Source: a virus. From it: a stretch of DNA of 59,183 nucleotides. Under the pieces are notes generated by a model. The model was not told the DNA's origin and did not search any database. It worked only from the letters and a program-made list of their open reading frames with translations. Below, one piece after another: positions 17,035 to 25,700 of this stretch (position 1 is its first letter; the number at the start of each line of letters is the position of its first letter). The position numbers were made by a program, and so were the translations under genes. The stretch lies in IMG/VR virus record IMGVR_UViG_3300049489_000417, positions 1 to 59,183 of that record; one strand, written 5' to 3'.

Positions 17035-19220
17035 TACACTCTCCTGCTCAGGTCTACCACGGCTACGTGGCTATCATTATGCACGAACGGAGCGTCCTTG
17101 GCGAACGTGAATGTCCAGAACCTACCCTTTAGCCCCTTACCAACCTGAATCTGCCGTTCCTTGTTACTGGCGGCGTCGAAGTCTGCAGATCTGTACTCAT
17201 ACGGGTCGCCCTTGTCAGCGGACACCGTCACGGCAATGTCTCCATCGCCGGTAACAGACGAGTAGATATCCGTCACACGCTTCTGCTGCACGCTGCCGAA
17301 ATCGACGTTACCCGTCGTCCATGAGCATGGGATGGGGGCCGTAGTTGTGTCTATCTGATCACCAGTGTCGATGAGTAGCACGTCTTGCGTGCCGTCGATC
17401 TTACTGACTCCGTCAGGACCGCTCATATACACGCCGTCTGTAAGCCTGGTGTAAGACGTAAAGTCGTAGTTACCGTACTCAGTAACCGCGAACGAGCGAG
17501 TGTTAACTACGTACGTAGCTACGAACGTAGTGCCACTTATCGGCGCGTCCTCGAGCGATGCCTCCAGGCGAGTAAGAGCGGGGGTGATTACGGCATTGAC
17601 ACCACTGACTCCCGCAAGTACGGCCCGGTAGCTGGGCAGCTCCGAGGCGATGCTAGCTTGGTTCACCACCCAGCCGGTAAGGCTAGAGCGCACGCGAGTG
17701 ATGCGCCCAGCTATCGTCGCGCCCACACCGGTAACGGTTCGAATATCGGCGGTCGGTCGCGGGATAGACGCAGAGATACTGACTAACCCGCCAGCCTGGG
17801 ACGTCAACGACGCTGACGTCGTAGTAAGCCTCGCAGAGACAACCGCTGCAGTACCCGACGCGGCAGTTAGTGCACTGCGCAGCACAGGCAGATTAGCCCC
17901 TATTGCATTCGTCGTCGCCGCCAACGCGGCACTAGCTAGCGGTAGCTTGGCCTCGACTTCAGCAGAGAATATGGGCAACATCTCTGCCCGCATATCTGCT
18001 CGTAGTTTATTCAGCTCAGCTACAACGTACGGCGACGGCCCGCCGACGAGGGCGGCTTCGACAGCGGGGATCTCTGCTACGATTTCACCGGTGTTATGCA
18101 GAAGCTCTGCGGGAGCACCTGTGTATGTGTACGGAGTCCATAGCGCGACCAGGCCCAAGACTCTGAACGACGGCTCGGGCTGAAGGAGGCCTGTGATCGC
18201 GTCCCTAAGCTGAAGGTAATCCGGCTCAACAGTACTCGGCCCACCCTGAGCTGGCGCAGGGGCAAACGCTGCGGCGTCCGAGTAATTGGTGAACGACAAA
18301 ACCTTCGTACCCGCGTATTCCAGCCGCGCGTCGGAACCGGTCGCTATAGCGGTATCTGGAACGTCTATAGCAGCCACTAGTTGTGTGGCGAAGTACGAAT
18401 ACACGAGGACTTTTGCGCACGTAAACGCCGACGCTATATTCGCAGACGGTATTGTTATGGTGGTAGTTCGGTACTCTGCTGGGTTACTCCCGACTGTTGT
18501 ACGCGTGCCGGTGCCGTCAGAGATAGCGGTAGTGCCGCTAAAGGCATAGTTAAGCGCGTCTATGTAGGTACTAGAAGAGCTTAAGGCAAACCGATTAGGT
18601 AATCTATAGTCGGCCGGGACCAGTCTGTACAGAACGCTACCGTCTGTGCCGTCCCACAATACCGAAACGTTGTAACTCGCTTCATATACACTCGTCCCGC
18701 CGCTTGGAGCTGTATTAGCTGGGTAAGCACCGCTTGTATACAAGAAAGTACTGAACGGAGTAGCCGTGTAATAACTCGCGTGCCACGCGAGCCCGTCCGG
18801 CCAGCACACGCCGAAATCCTCCGAGCCGGAGTATGTAGAGAGTTGCGAGACACCCTCAAGAAGATCGAAACACGCAAAAAGGTTACCAGTTACGTCGGCG
18901 ACTATGAGGTATGCCGGAACGAAGGACGCACTCGCTGCGCCGACACCCAGCCCGGACACCTTGAACGTCGACCTAGTGTAGTCGGCGTCTAGCGGGTCCA
19001 CCGCCTGGGAATAACTACGCCCAGTAATGGTCGCGCTTACTGTCTCCCCGGTGTACCCAGAGTTAAGCGCCTGGAGTCCTGCCCAGTCTATGGTAGTGGC
19101 GCCATCACTTACATTGTACGACGCGTCCACAAACCAGCCGAATACAGTCGCCGGATTAGTCCAGTACGTGGGGTAGTACGCGCAGTTGTTGCGGCCGTAC
19201 TGATAGACAAAACTGGCCAT
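17034..19220 (-). CDS. Large virion protein with Ala/Ser/Thr repeats
   Basis: A 728-residue protein beginning M-A-S-F-V-Y-Q-Y-G. The first 370 residues look like beta-sandwich material with many Tyr, Thr and Ser. Residues about 410-580 are degenerate repeats of roughly 30 residues (L-P-x-x-x-A-A-L-x-x-x-x-x-x-I-x-A-x-L) forming an Ala-rich helical section. The last 150 residues are beta-rich again. Position and composition indicate a tail or surface structural protein. It is flanked by two other virion genes with gaps of 0-2 bases. No domain recognised. Confidence 0.65.
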   Translation of the reverse strand: MASFVYQYGRNNCAYYPTYWTNPATVFGWFVDASYNVSDGATTIDWAGLQALNSGYTGETVSATITGRSYSQAVDPLDADYTRSTFKVSGLGVGAASASFVPAYLIVADVTGNLFACFDLLEGVSQLSTYSGSEDFGVCWPDGLAWHASYYTATPFSTFLYTSGAYPANTAPSGGTSVYEASYNVSVLWDGTDGSVLYRLVPADYRLPNRFALSSSSTYIDALNYAFSGTTAISDGTGTRTTVGSNPAEYRTTTITIPSANIASAFTCAKVLVYSYFATQLVAAIDVPDTAIATGSDARLEYAGTKVLSFTNYSDAAAFAPAPAQGGPSTVEPDYLQLRDAITGLLQPEPSFRVLGLVALWTPYTYTGAPAELLHNTGEIVAEIPAVEAALVGGPSPYVVAELNKLRADMRAEMLPIFSAEVEAKLPLASAALAATTNAIGANLPVLRSALTAASGTAAVVSARLTTTSASLTSQAGGLVSISASIPRPTADIRTVTGVGATIAGRITRVRSSLTGWVVNQASIASELPSYRAVLAGVSGVNAVITPALTRLEASLEDAPISGTTFVATYVVNTRSFAVTEYGNYDFTSYTRLTDGVYMSGPDGVSKIDGTQDVLLIDTGDQIDTTTAPIPCSWTTGNVDFGSVQQKRVTDIYSSVTGDGDIAVTVSADKGDPYEYRSADFDAASNKERQIQVGKGLKGRFWTFTFAKDAPFVHNDSHVAVVDLSRRV

Positions 19221-19222
19221 GG

Positions 19223-19651
19223 TTACAGGTAAAACACGTCGCCGTTAATCCACTGCGTAACCAAATCGAACCCGTTGAGTTCGTGTGGTAGCGGCGAGGG
19301 GCTCGTAATTAGCTCTGAATCAATGCGAACTATAAGCCGCGATGTGCTGGCTACGCCCGTATCTTTGTACACAATAAGGTAGTACGCAAACCCCGAACTA
19401 GGTAAGCCGGTAAACGTGACATTGGAAGCGCGCGCTATTGCATACGAGCTGCTTACTACTGATTTATTCGCCAGCGCAACAGGCGTACCCACGACGCCTG
19501 CTGATATATCAGCGTACGTAGGATCCTGCACGCCTTCACTGGGTGGGGTGGTTGTCCCCAATACAAGGCACACCTTTATAGTGTCCGCGAGGTAGTCTAT
19601 GTCACCAGTAAGGAACTCCGCGCGCGCTTTACCGTACGTGAAGTTAGCCAT
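19223..19651 (-). CDS. Small beta-rich virion protein
   Basis: A 142-residue protein starting M-A-N-F-T-Y-G-K-A. Pattern and length resemble the small phage structural proteins that begin '-Y-x-K-A-x-x-x-F-L-x-G-D-I-D' and continue with a I-K-V-x-L-V strand and a Y-A-D-I-S region, often found in several versions near tail fibre genes. It probably trimerises on or near the tail (inference). It lies 4 bases downstream of its upstream neighbour's stop. Confidence 0.65.
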   Translation of the reverse strand: MANFTYGKARAEFLTGDIDYLADTIKVCLVLGTTTPPSEGVQDPTYADISAGVVGTPVALANKSVVSSSYAIARASNVTFTGLPSSGFAYYLIVYKDTGVASTSRLIVRIDSELITSPSPLPHELNGFDLVTQWINGDVFYL

Positions 19652-19655
19652 TTAC

Positions 19656-20120
19656 TTACACCGAACCCTGCGGCAGCGTGAACGAGCCGGCCGTGACGAG
19701 GAACGGAGCGCCGCTGACGATGGAGGTAGAGCCGACGTTCATATCACCACCGCTGGTAGCAATCGAACCGTCGAACCGATGCAGCGTAGTGCTGGTGATC
19801 GTGGCGTCTTCACTGAAGCGTGAGACACGGAACCACACAGCAGTGCCGGTAGCTGCGGCAGTACCCGACCAGGTCTCAGCTGGATCTTTGAGGAGCACAC
19901 CTGCTGTCGCCGTAGCGTCGAACGTGAGCGGGAGACCGCCAGCCGCGGTGATCGTAACCAGCGGAGTTCCACCCGGGGCGGTGTCTGCAGACGCGGGGCG
20001 AGTTGTTGAGTAGACAGTGATCTTGAACCCGCTACCACCGGAAACGTCTTCAAGCAGCGTCTTGAACGACCCAGCAGTCATGAGGTCGTTGACCAGCTTA
20101 GTTGAGAGAGTCAGCGCCAT
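19656..20120 (-). CDS. Small virion structural protein
   Basis: A 154-residue Thr/Ser/Gly-rich protein with a strong AAGGAG site before ATG 20120. It has the features of a family common in phage late regions: an N-terminal helix (L-S-T-K-L-V-N-D-L-M), a I-T-V-Y-S-T-T-R-P-A-S-A-D motif, and an A-V-W-F-R-V-S-R core followed by R-F-D-G-S. The exact place in the virion is unknown; a tail or decoration role is likely. Confidence 0.7.
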   Translation of the reverse strand: MALTLSTKLVNDLMTAGSFKTLLEDVSGGSGFKITVYSTTRPASADTAPGGTPLVTITAAGGLPLTFDATATAGVLLKDPAETWSGTAAATGTAVWFRVSRFSEDATITSTTLHRFDGSIATSGGDMNVGSTSIVSGAPFLVTAGSFTLPQGSV

Positions 20121-20129
20121 GATTACTCC

Positions 20130-21293
20130 TTACGTGAATATGGATACCGCAAATTGTGACGCAGTCTGCGTCTTTTTGAACACCGCTGCTCCGATTCTAC
20201 CTTGTTTAGGTACGTAGCGCGACCCTGTAACATTCTTGAGATTACCACCATTAGTACCTAAACACACCCCGTTGTTGGTTGCCCACATAACGGCGGTGCC
20301 GGACACCCCTTCCTTACCTACCATGCTACTGTCCACAACTGAGTCTGACCAGGCTACGGCGCCGTAATTAGCCACCTCGTTGAAGCTAGCCGTAGCTGGG
20401 TCCCGCCCAGCGAGGAAGTACGTACGTGAGTCCGTGGCTATGAAGATCCCGTCATCTACCGGGACCGCCATGCGGACTCTCGCTGGCATCGTAGCGTAGC
20501 CGTTGGCCTTGTCAAACAAGCCATATTGGTACGGCTGCGAGAACAGCAGAAATCGGTCGCGAACGACCCAAATCCGGCCGGCGAAGTAAAACACCTTGCT
20601 GCCGTAGGGGGCTGGGCCCATTCGTAGATTAGGCACCGCCCTGGAAGTAACCACAGGCTCAGTTATGATCTCAGTGCCACCAGACGGCGAGTAGCGCCCG
20701 TAAAAGTAAGGGACAGCGCCGCTAGTGTCAGAGATGTACAGATCGAGGTAATCCGCGGCAACGACTGGAAGTTCTACCTGGATACCGGCGTTAGCCGCTA
20801 CAGTGATGGCGGCGTAGGGTGCAGCCCCGGACTCCTCTACCCCGCGAACGGCGACGGATGAGACAAGATAGGTGCCTTCGCGCAAAGAGCCACTGACTTC
20901 TGACAGTACCGCCTGCTTAGGTGTATCCAAGCCCCACGTTTCCACGGTCATGCCGCGGAGGACCCCCGTGATGACGCCGTCAGTCCAGTACAGCGCGCCC
21001 TCTACCTCTACGGCACTGAGCTTCGAGCCGACGATGGCCCCTGGGGCCAGGACAACGGACGAACCGTCGTCGAAGACTTCGCAGAGGTCCTGATCGACGA
21101 CGCCGATCAAGCGATCTCCATACGAGGTGACGCTGTGCGCCTGCCCAGGCAGGATCGTGCGAGTGCCGTCTCTGCTGGACAGCGTGCCTTCGTCGTCCAG
21201 ATCCACGTTAAGTGTAGCGGCGAGGTCCTTCTCCGTGAACTTCTCGGCTGGTACGTCGTTGCGCATACCCAGGAACTTACCGAACTTCTTCAT
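20130..21293 (-). CDS. Putative beta-propeller virion protein
   Basis: A 387-residue protein. I chose ATG 21293 (M-K-K-F-G-K-F), which overlaps the endolysin stop as TAATG; a longer start would run through that gene. Several strands repeat an S-Y-G-D-R-L-I-G-V-V or Y-F-A-G-R-I-W-V-V pattern, the look of a beta-propeller or beta-rich hub. In podovirus-like phages such proteins occur in the tail hub or as DNA-stabilisation factors. I cannot assign it more exactly. Confidence 0.65.
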   Translation of the reverse strand: MKKFGKFLGMRNDVPAEKFTEKDLAATLNVDLDDEGTLSSRDGTRTILPGQAHSVTSYGDRLIGVVDQDLCEVFDDGSSVVLAPGAIVGSKLSAVEVEGALYWTDGVITGVLRGMTVETWGLDTPKQAVLSEVSGSLREGTYLVSSVAVRGVEESGAAPYAAITVAANAGIQVELPVVAADYLDLYISDTSGAVPYFYGRYSPSGGTEIITEPVVTSRAVPNLRMGPAPYGSKVFYFAGRIWVVRDRFLLFSQPYQYGLFDKANGYATMPARVRMAVPVDDGIFIATDSRTYFLAGRDPATASFNEVANYGAVAWSDSVVDSSMVGKEGVSGTAVMWATNNGVCLGTNGGNLKNVTGSRYVPKQGRIGAAVFKKTQTASQFAVSIFT

Positions 21294-21619
21294 TACGCTC
21301 TCCGTTCGAAGTGAGGGCCATCCTTGAAGCTGGTCCAGTTGCCTCCCCACGAGTTCTTCGGATCCAGAGATTCCCAGAAGTCGCCGAGCTCCTGCGGGTA
21401 GCAGATCTGCCCATCCTTGAAGAAGTGAACGTCCGCGGCGCACTTCTTCAAGTGCCGGCTGTCCATCGTCTTGCTGCGTCCAGTATCGAAATAAATCTTC
21501 TGCATCGCCAGCGGGCGCTCGACCTCACCGATCCGACATTTGTACCCCTGCGCCATCGCAAAGGACAGCAGTTGAACGAAGTCCTCCGCAAAGCGTTCCT
21601 GATGCTCTCCGAGCGTCAT
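21293..21619 (-). CDS. Endolysin, M15 D-Ala-D-Ala/L-Ala-D-Glu peptidase
   Basis: A 108-residue zinc peptidase of the M15 (VanY/phage endolysin) type. The metal ligands are visible: H56 in S-R-H, D63 in A-A-D-V-H, and H103 in D-G-P-H-F-E. It cuts peptide cross-links of peptidoglycan to lyse the host. It has no signal peptide or membrane segment, so it needs the holin encoded next to it (21616-22146) to reach the wall. Its start overlaps the holin stop by 4 bases (ATGA), as in many lysis cassettes. Confidence 0.88.
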   Translation of the reverse strand: MTLGEHQERFAEDFVQLLSFAMAQGYKCRIGEVERPLAMQKIYFDTGRSKTMDSRHLKKCAADVHFFKDGQICYPQELGDFWESLDPKNSWGGNWTSFKDGPHFERRA

Positions 21620-22146
21620 TTGCCCAGCTCCTTCACCATCGCGGCAATCGAGTCATCTTTCGCCTTGTTTTGGCGGCTAGAACCGAAGAAGAAGTAGACA
21701 ACAGTAGACACGAGCGTACCGAGGACGAAACCTAGCACCGTGTCCACGAAGCGCAGATTCGACTCTGGGATCGGCATGAAAGTAACTGCGGTGATGTAGA
21801 CGCCGGAGAACAGCAGAATACCGATGGCTGCGTAGTAGATAAACCGCTTGGCGAAGACGTCAGCCTGACCGAGAGCGACCTCCTGCATGTGTCGCGCCTT
21901 AGCCACGTCGTCAAGGTAGATGCGGGTTTCTTCAATGTCCAACTTGCGGTTCTCCAGGGCCCACTTACGGAGGCTCTCCTCGTTGTCAAACTCGATCTGC
22001 TTCAACTTCAGCGCGTCTTCATCGCTCATGTCGGGCTTGAGCTTCACGCCGAGTTTTTCCTCGACAAACTCCTGCCCCTTCTTAGAAACGGCGTCGTAAA
22101 TGAGATTGAGGCCTTTCGAGGCCAGGGCTGCGAGAATCGGTGCCAT
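21616..22146 (-). CDS. Holin (GTA/3TM-like)
   Basis: A 176-residue protein with an amphipathic N-terminal helix, a charged helical middle (about residues 25-100), and two clear membrane segments at about residues 104-125 and 138-155, ending in a charged tail. This matches the phage holins related to the gene-transfer-agent holin family. It makes holes in the inner membrane at lysis time. It directly precedes the endolysin gene. It could instead be an antiholin or another membrane protein, but the position argues strongly for the holin. Confidence 0.8.
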   Translation of the reverse strand: MAPILAALASKGLNLIYDAVSKKGQEFVEEKLGVKLKPDMSDEDALKLKQIEFDNEESLRKWALENRKLDIEETRIYLDDVAKARHMQEVALGQADVFAKRFIYYAAIGILLFSGVYITAVTFMPIPESNLRFVDTVLGFVLGTLVSTVVYFFFGSSRQNKAKDDSIAAMVKELGK

Positions 22147-22346
22147 TATTGATACTCCGAATACAATTTGTCTTTGGGGTCAAACATCTTCATCGTCGGG
22201 CCGCAGTCTGACAGCTCGTGCCGCATGTACTTCGCAGGTTTTGGTAGTCGCATGGCCAAGCACTGAATCTCTCCATACGCCTTCACGTGGTGGAAACACT
22301 CCGTACAGCCCTCAATGCTTACTACGTTCGATTCGTTCGATGTCAC
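22146..22346 (-). CDS. Small cysteine-containing protein of the lysis region
   Basis: A 66-residue protein with C-T-E-C near the start and further Cys at about residues 29 and 48, spaced so that four Cys and a His pair could bind a metal. It overlaps the upstream gene by 35 bases and the holin start by one base. No family is known to me. A role in lysis timing is possible but not shown. Confidence 0.6.
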   Translation of the reverse strand: MTSNESNVVSIEGCTECFHHVKAYGEIQCLAMRLPKPAKYMRHELSDCGPTMKMFDPKDKLYSEYQ

Positions 22347-22683
22347 GCCTGTAATCCTTTTCCAGCTCCCCGTGGGACTGAATCAATTTCTCGATAGCCG
22401 TACCTTGTTTGTACAGGATTTCTTGCATACCTTTGATAGTTTCCCTGTCCGCGTTGTAGATGAACAGGAGAGTCATCAAGAGAAACCCTAGTACACCGCC
22501 GGACCCTATAACCGCCCAGTACATCTTCTTTAGCGGCTGAAGATCGCTTTCAATGGCGTCTAATCGATTAGCGTCCATTTTTTCTCGGAGCTCCTCTTTC
22601 AGCATATGGTTGTTAAGCCGCTGCCAAAACTCTGTATCTACACTGGTAGGCCAGTTTTGTCGACGCTCTTCACTCATCAGCAT
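22312..22683 (-). CDS. Membrane protein of the lysis cassette
   Basis: A 123-residue protein with a charged, helical N-terminal half, one membrane segment at about residues 55-77 (A-V-I-G-S-G-G-V-L-G-F-L-L-M-T-L-L-F), and a charged coiled-coil C-terminus. ATG 22683 and an in-frame ATG two codons later are both possible. With the holin next door this could be an antiholin, a second holin or an inner-membrane spanin-like protein. The topology alone does not decide. Confidence 0.65.
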   Translation of the reverse strand: MLMSEERRQNWPTSVDTEFWQRLNNHMLKEELREKMDANRLDAIESDLQPLKKMYWAVIGSGGVLGFLLMTLLFIYNADRETIKGMQEILYKQGTAIEKLIQSHGELEKDYRRDIERIERSKH

Positions 22684-22891
22684 AGTCCTTAGGTAGGTGG
22701 CGGCGCAAGCGCTCGGACATATACGCCATTTTACAATGGTCGTCTTGCCAGAAGAAGAGGAAATTAATGACTTTTCGCCGCCAATCTTGCTTTCTGTGTG
22801 AATAAGCGCTCAGCGTCTCGTCAGGCTTGCCACCTAGGAGAGCGTTGGCGAGCTGATCGACCGCTATCAGGACGTTGGTTATATAGCCCAT
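22670..22891 (-). CDS. Conserved small protein of phage lysis regions
   Basis: A 73-residue protein that starts M-G-Y-I-T-N-V-L-I-A-V-D-Q-L-A-N-A-L and continues G-G-K-P-D-E-T-L-S. I recall this start-plus-D-E-T-L-S pattern from many small phage and prophage proteins near lysis genes, which carry various unreliable names in databases. The C-terminal half is basic and aromatic (F-L-F-F-W-Q-D-D-H-C). Function unknown. It overlaps both neighbours by about 13 bases. Confidence 0.7.
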   Translation of the reverse strand: MGYITNVLIAVDQLANALLGGKPDETLSAYSHRKQDWRRKVINFLFFWQDDHCKMAYMSERLRRHLPKDYADE

Positions 22892-23247
22892 AGCTCAGTC
22901 TGCCTGCGCCCAGCCATCAACAGGGCTGTAGTGAGCTCGAGCGTACTAACCAAGGCTGTCTCGTTAGTCGCTAAAGTCCAAGGCACTTCGATGATGCCCG
23001 CGGCGTTCATAGCCACCAAGGCTCTTGCCATACGTGTTTGCGAGACTTCGTCGCCGTCGAACTGTTTGCCGTTTACCTCGACGACGATAGCCTCGACGGC
23101 AGTCTCACGCGCGGCTTTTTTCTCCTCGCGTGTGGTGGGTACCGGCGTGCCTCCGATCTCGTACCAACCTTCGCCTGGGGGATTCGTAAAATACTGTTGC
23201 CGGAGAATCGTATCTCCGTCGCGCAACTCGTAGAGCTTAGTCGTCAT
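22879..23247 (-). CDS. DUF4376-like tail-fibre-associated protein
   Basis: A 122-residue protein. The C-terminal half has F-D-G-D-E-V-S-Q-T-R-M-A-R-A-L and later T-L-A-T-N-E-T-A, the core of DUF4376, found at the ends of phage tail fibre proteins or as a small separate gene beside them, perhaps as an assembly factor. The N-terminus (L-Y-E-L-R-D-G-D-T-I-L-R-Q-Q-Y) resembles tail-fibre assembly proteins. Its start overlaps the stop of the 817-residue fibre gene by 4 bases. Confidence 0.75.
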   Translation of the reverse strand: MTTKLYELRDGDTILRQQYFTNPPGEGWYEIGGTPVPTTREEKKAARETAVEAIVVEVNGKQFDGDEVSQTRMARALVAMNAAGIIEVPWTLATNETALVSTLELTTALLMAGRRQTELWAI

Positions 23248-25697
23248 AGCGTGTTCACCTGTCTAAAGTCAGTGCCATCCCAGTACTTGACGAGCACCGG
23301 CTGGTCAGTACTGGCCAGCTTCGGCGCTGCCATGGCCCAGCCAGAGCCTGTCCAAACCCACATGGTGCCGAAGGCACCAACGTTCATTGTAGTCTCGTAG
23401 CCTGTAAGAGTCAGCCCCCCAGACTGGCCGTCCACATGCAGGGCGCGGTACATACTGACCGGCGCACCGATAACCGCACCTGTGTACGGATCTGCCGGCA
23501 CTACCCGGGAACGACCAGACTGGGCATCGACGCCCGTCGTAGCATAACCATCCGGCCCCGCAACCATAGACACACCACGCTGCATGGTGCCTGCCACACC
23601 CGAGAAATTGAGCGTGCCTGGAGAAGCGATAACGAGGCGCTGCGAAGTCGTTGTAGCCGAGAACCCAGAGACCGTAACTGTAGTGGGCGCTGCAACAACG
23701 GCCTTTGTACTCGTAGCAAACGAAGCCACCCCGAACTTGTTATACGCGCCAAGGGCGGCGTTCATCACTACGCCTTTGTCGAAAGTTACGTCGGTTCCCG
23801 TAAACGCTACTGCGGAGGGAGCTGCATTGACGTACGTAGCACGGACCGTAGTAGCGGGGGCACCCGCTACCACGAAGCTGCCGCCCGAGGCTATGACCGA
23901 AACACCGCGCAGGAAGTTGTTCGCTACGCCGGTAGCTGCGTACGTAGTCGGCGCGGCGTTGACCGCGCGACCTGTGAGCGTCTGAGCCGCTGCGCCGGTA
24001 ACTGAGAGCGCCGTCGGATCCGCGAGCGTAGCCCTGCCAAGTAGCGCGGTACTTAGTACGCCGGTTATGGCATACGCGTCTGAGTCGGCTGTGAAGTTGC
24101 TAGCCCTAGCCACAATCGCCGGTGATCCGGAGACAGCGAGCACACCGGAGTCAGCCACGAGCACTGGGTTGGGTTGGTCGGGTACAAGCTCGGCGTTGTT
24201 ACCAGTCGCGTCGTAGGTAGTCGGAGCCAATACTAGTACCCGCTCGTTGGTCGTAGTCGCCGCGGCGCCTGTAAGAGCGTAGGCATCCGGAGCTGCGTTA
24301 ACCTCAAACGTAGCCTGCGTAGTCGCTGCAGCTCCAGTAAGCACGTACACATCTGGCGCAGCTACCAAGGACTTGGAGAGCTGGTACTCGCTAGCCGCGC
24401 CGGTGAGTGCGTACGAGCTGGGGGCCGCGTCTACGGACTTCCCGCGTACGGTCGTAGCGGCCACGCCGCCTACTGAGTAGGAGCTGGCTACGGCATTGAC
24501 GTAATAGCCTTTGAGAGTCTGAGCTGCGGCGCCGGTAGCCGCCAGGGCAGTTGGGTCGGCCTTTACAAGATAGTTCAGATCCAGCTCTGCGCCACCGAAA
24601 CCTGGCTCATACCAACCGGCGTTGAACCCCGACGGAACAGTATAGGTGAACGCTTCCTGGCCCGTATTGAGCGTGACGTTAGTATTCCCATAATACTGCC
24701 GCCCGGCAATACACATGTCTGTGATAGCCGTGGTCCACAGAATAGTGTTATTCGTGCCTGCTGCAGGGTCGCCGATCCACCCTACGTTGTCACCGATCCA
24801 CGCCTTCTTCGCGTCCATGTCAATGGCTACTCGGAACACTGTACCGACGGAACTAGTAAACGGCCGCAAGAGAAACGCAGGATCCTGCGTTGTCAGGTTA
24901 GAGCTAGCGTACCTAGTGGGGTTGTTGGTAACTAGTACTGTATTTGCCACCGAGCCTGGGTAGGTGTTCAGTACGTTCGCTGCCGCGCTAGCGAGTGCAA
25001 ACAAACCATCGTCGGAACCGATGTTATTAAGTCCCCAAGTAAACTCGTAGTACCACTTACCAGTGGATTTAGGTAGCGTCGCGCGTAAGGAGACGTTAGT
25101 GCCGCTGGCTGGCTTCGCCGCGGTGCGGTTACCGTTCGACAGCGTGTACGAAGCGTGCTTATCTAGCGGGTTCCACGTCGCGAACGTCGTAGTCGCCCCG
25201 CTACTGTACACATATGCACCTGGCTCGAAGTTAACGACGTATCCGCGCGCAGTTATCGCCGCCGCACCTGTGTAGGCGACGCTAGTGCTGGCGGCGTTTA
25301 CCTGCGCCTCGCGCTTGACGTCGACCGGCTGGGCTGTGATGTTATACGCCGCGGGAGAGGCGACGAGCGCTTTACCTAGCGCGTACTCGGATACCTCGCC
25401 AGTGAGCGTGAGGGCCCCAGATTCAGCTATGACAGTTCGCCCATAAAGCGTCTGCGCGCCCGCGCCAGTGGTGGCGTAGCTGGTGGGGGCGTTGTTACGT
25501 TCGAGAGTTAGCCCAGTAAGAACGCCTGTCGTTACGTACGTAGCCGGCTCGGCGTTAAATGAATACGCCTGCGCTGTCGGGGGGAATAGCCACTTCTCCC
25601 AGACCGTCTTTTCAGTAGTGTCGGCGTCGGCACTACTAGCCGTGTTCGGCTGGTGGTACCCGAATGTCGTTAGCCACGCTCCTATTACTTTCGCCAC
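23244..25697 (-). CDS. Repeat-rich tail fibre protein with SPRY-like domain
   Basis: An 817-residue protein with GTG start 25697 (AGGGG site upstream). About 25 degenerate repeats of some 21 residues (A-D-P-T-A-L-A-A-T-G-A-A-A-Q-T-L-K-G and variants) fill it from residue 50 on. They are interrupted at about residues 173-365 by a SPRY/concanavalin-like domain recognisable by G-K-W-Y-Y-E-F-T-W and V-A-I-D-M-D-A-K-K-A-W-I-G. The repeat is known from phage fibres and is probably a beta-structured stalk; the SPRY-like domain may bind a surface ligand. The last 60 residues (G-T-M-W-V-W-T-G-S-G-W) are a short head or tip. Confidence 0.8.
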   Translation of the reverse strand: MAKVIGAWLTTFGYHQPNTASSADADTTEKTVWEKWLFPPTAQAYSFNAEPATYVTTGVLTGLTLERNNAPTSYATTGAGAQTLYGRTVIAESGALTLTGEVSEYALGKALVASPAAYNITAQPVDVKREAQVNAASTSVAYTGAAAITARGYVVNFEPGAYVYSSGATTTFATWNPLDKHASYTLSNGNRTAAKPASGTNVSLRATLPKSTGKWYYEFTWGLNNIGSDDGLFALASAAANVLNTYPGSVANTVLVTNNPTRYASSNLTTQDPAFLLRPFTSSVGTVFRVAIDMDAKKAWIGDNVGWIGDPAAGTNNTILWTTAITDMCIAGRQYYGNTNVTLNTGQEAFTYTVPSGFNAGWYEPGFGGAELDLNYLVKADPTALAATGAAAQTLKGYYVNAVASSYSVGGVAATTVRGKSVDAAPSSYALTGAASEYQLSKSLVAAPDVYVLTGAAATTQATFEVNAAPDAYALTGAAATTTNERVLVLAPTTYDATGNNAELVPDQPNPVLVADSGVLAVSGSPAIVARASNFTADSDAYAITGVLSTALLGRATLADPTALSVTGAAAQTLTGRAVNAAPTTYAATGVANNFLRGVSVIASGGSFVVAGAPATTVRATYVNAAPSAVAFTGTDVTFDKGVVMNAALGAYNKFGVASFATSTKAVVAAPTTVTVSGFSATTTSQRLVIASPGTLNFSGVAGTMQRGVSMVAGPDGYATTGVDAQSGRSRVVPADPYTGAVIGAPVSMYRALHVDGQSGGLTLTGYETTMNVGAFGTMWVWTGSGWAMAAPKLASTDQPVLVKYWDGTDFRQVNTL

Positions 25698-25700
25698 GAC

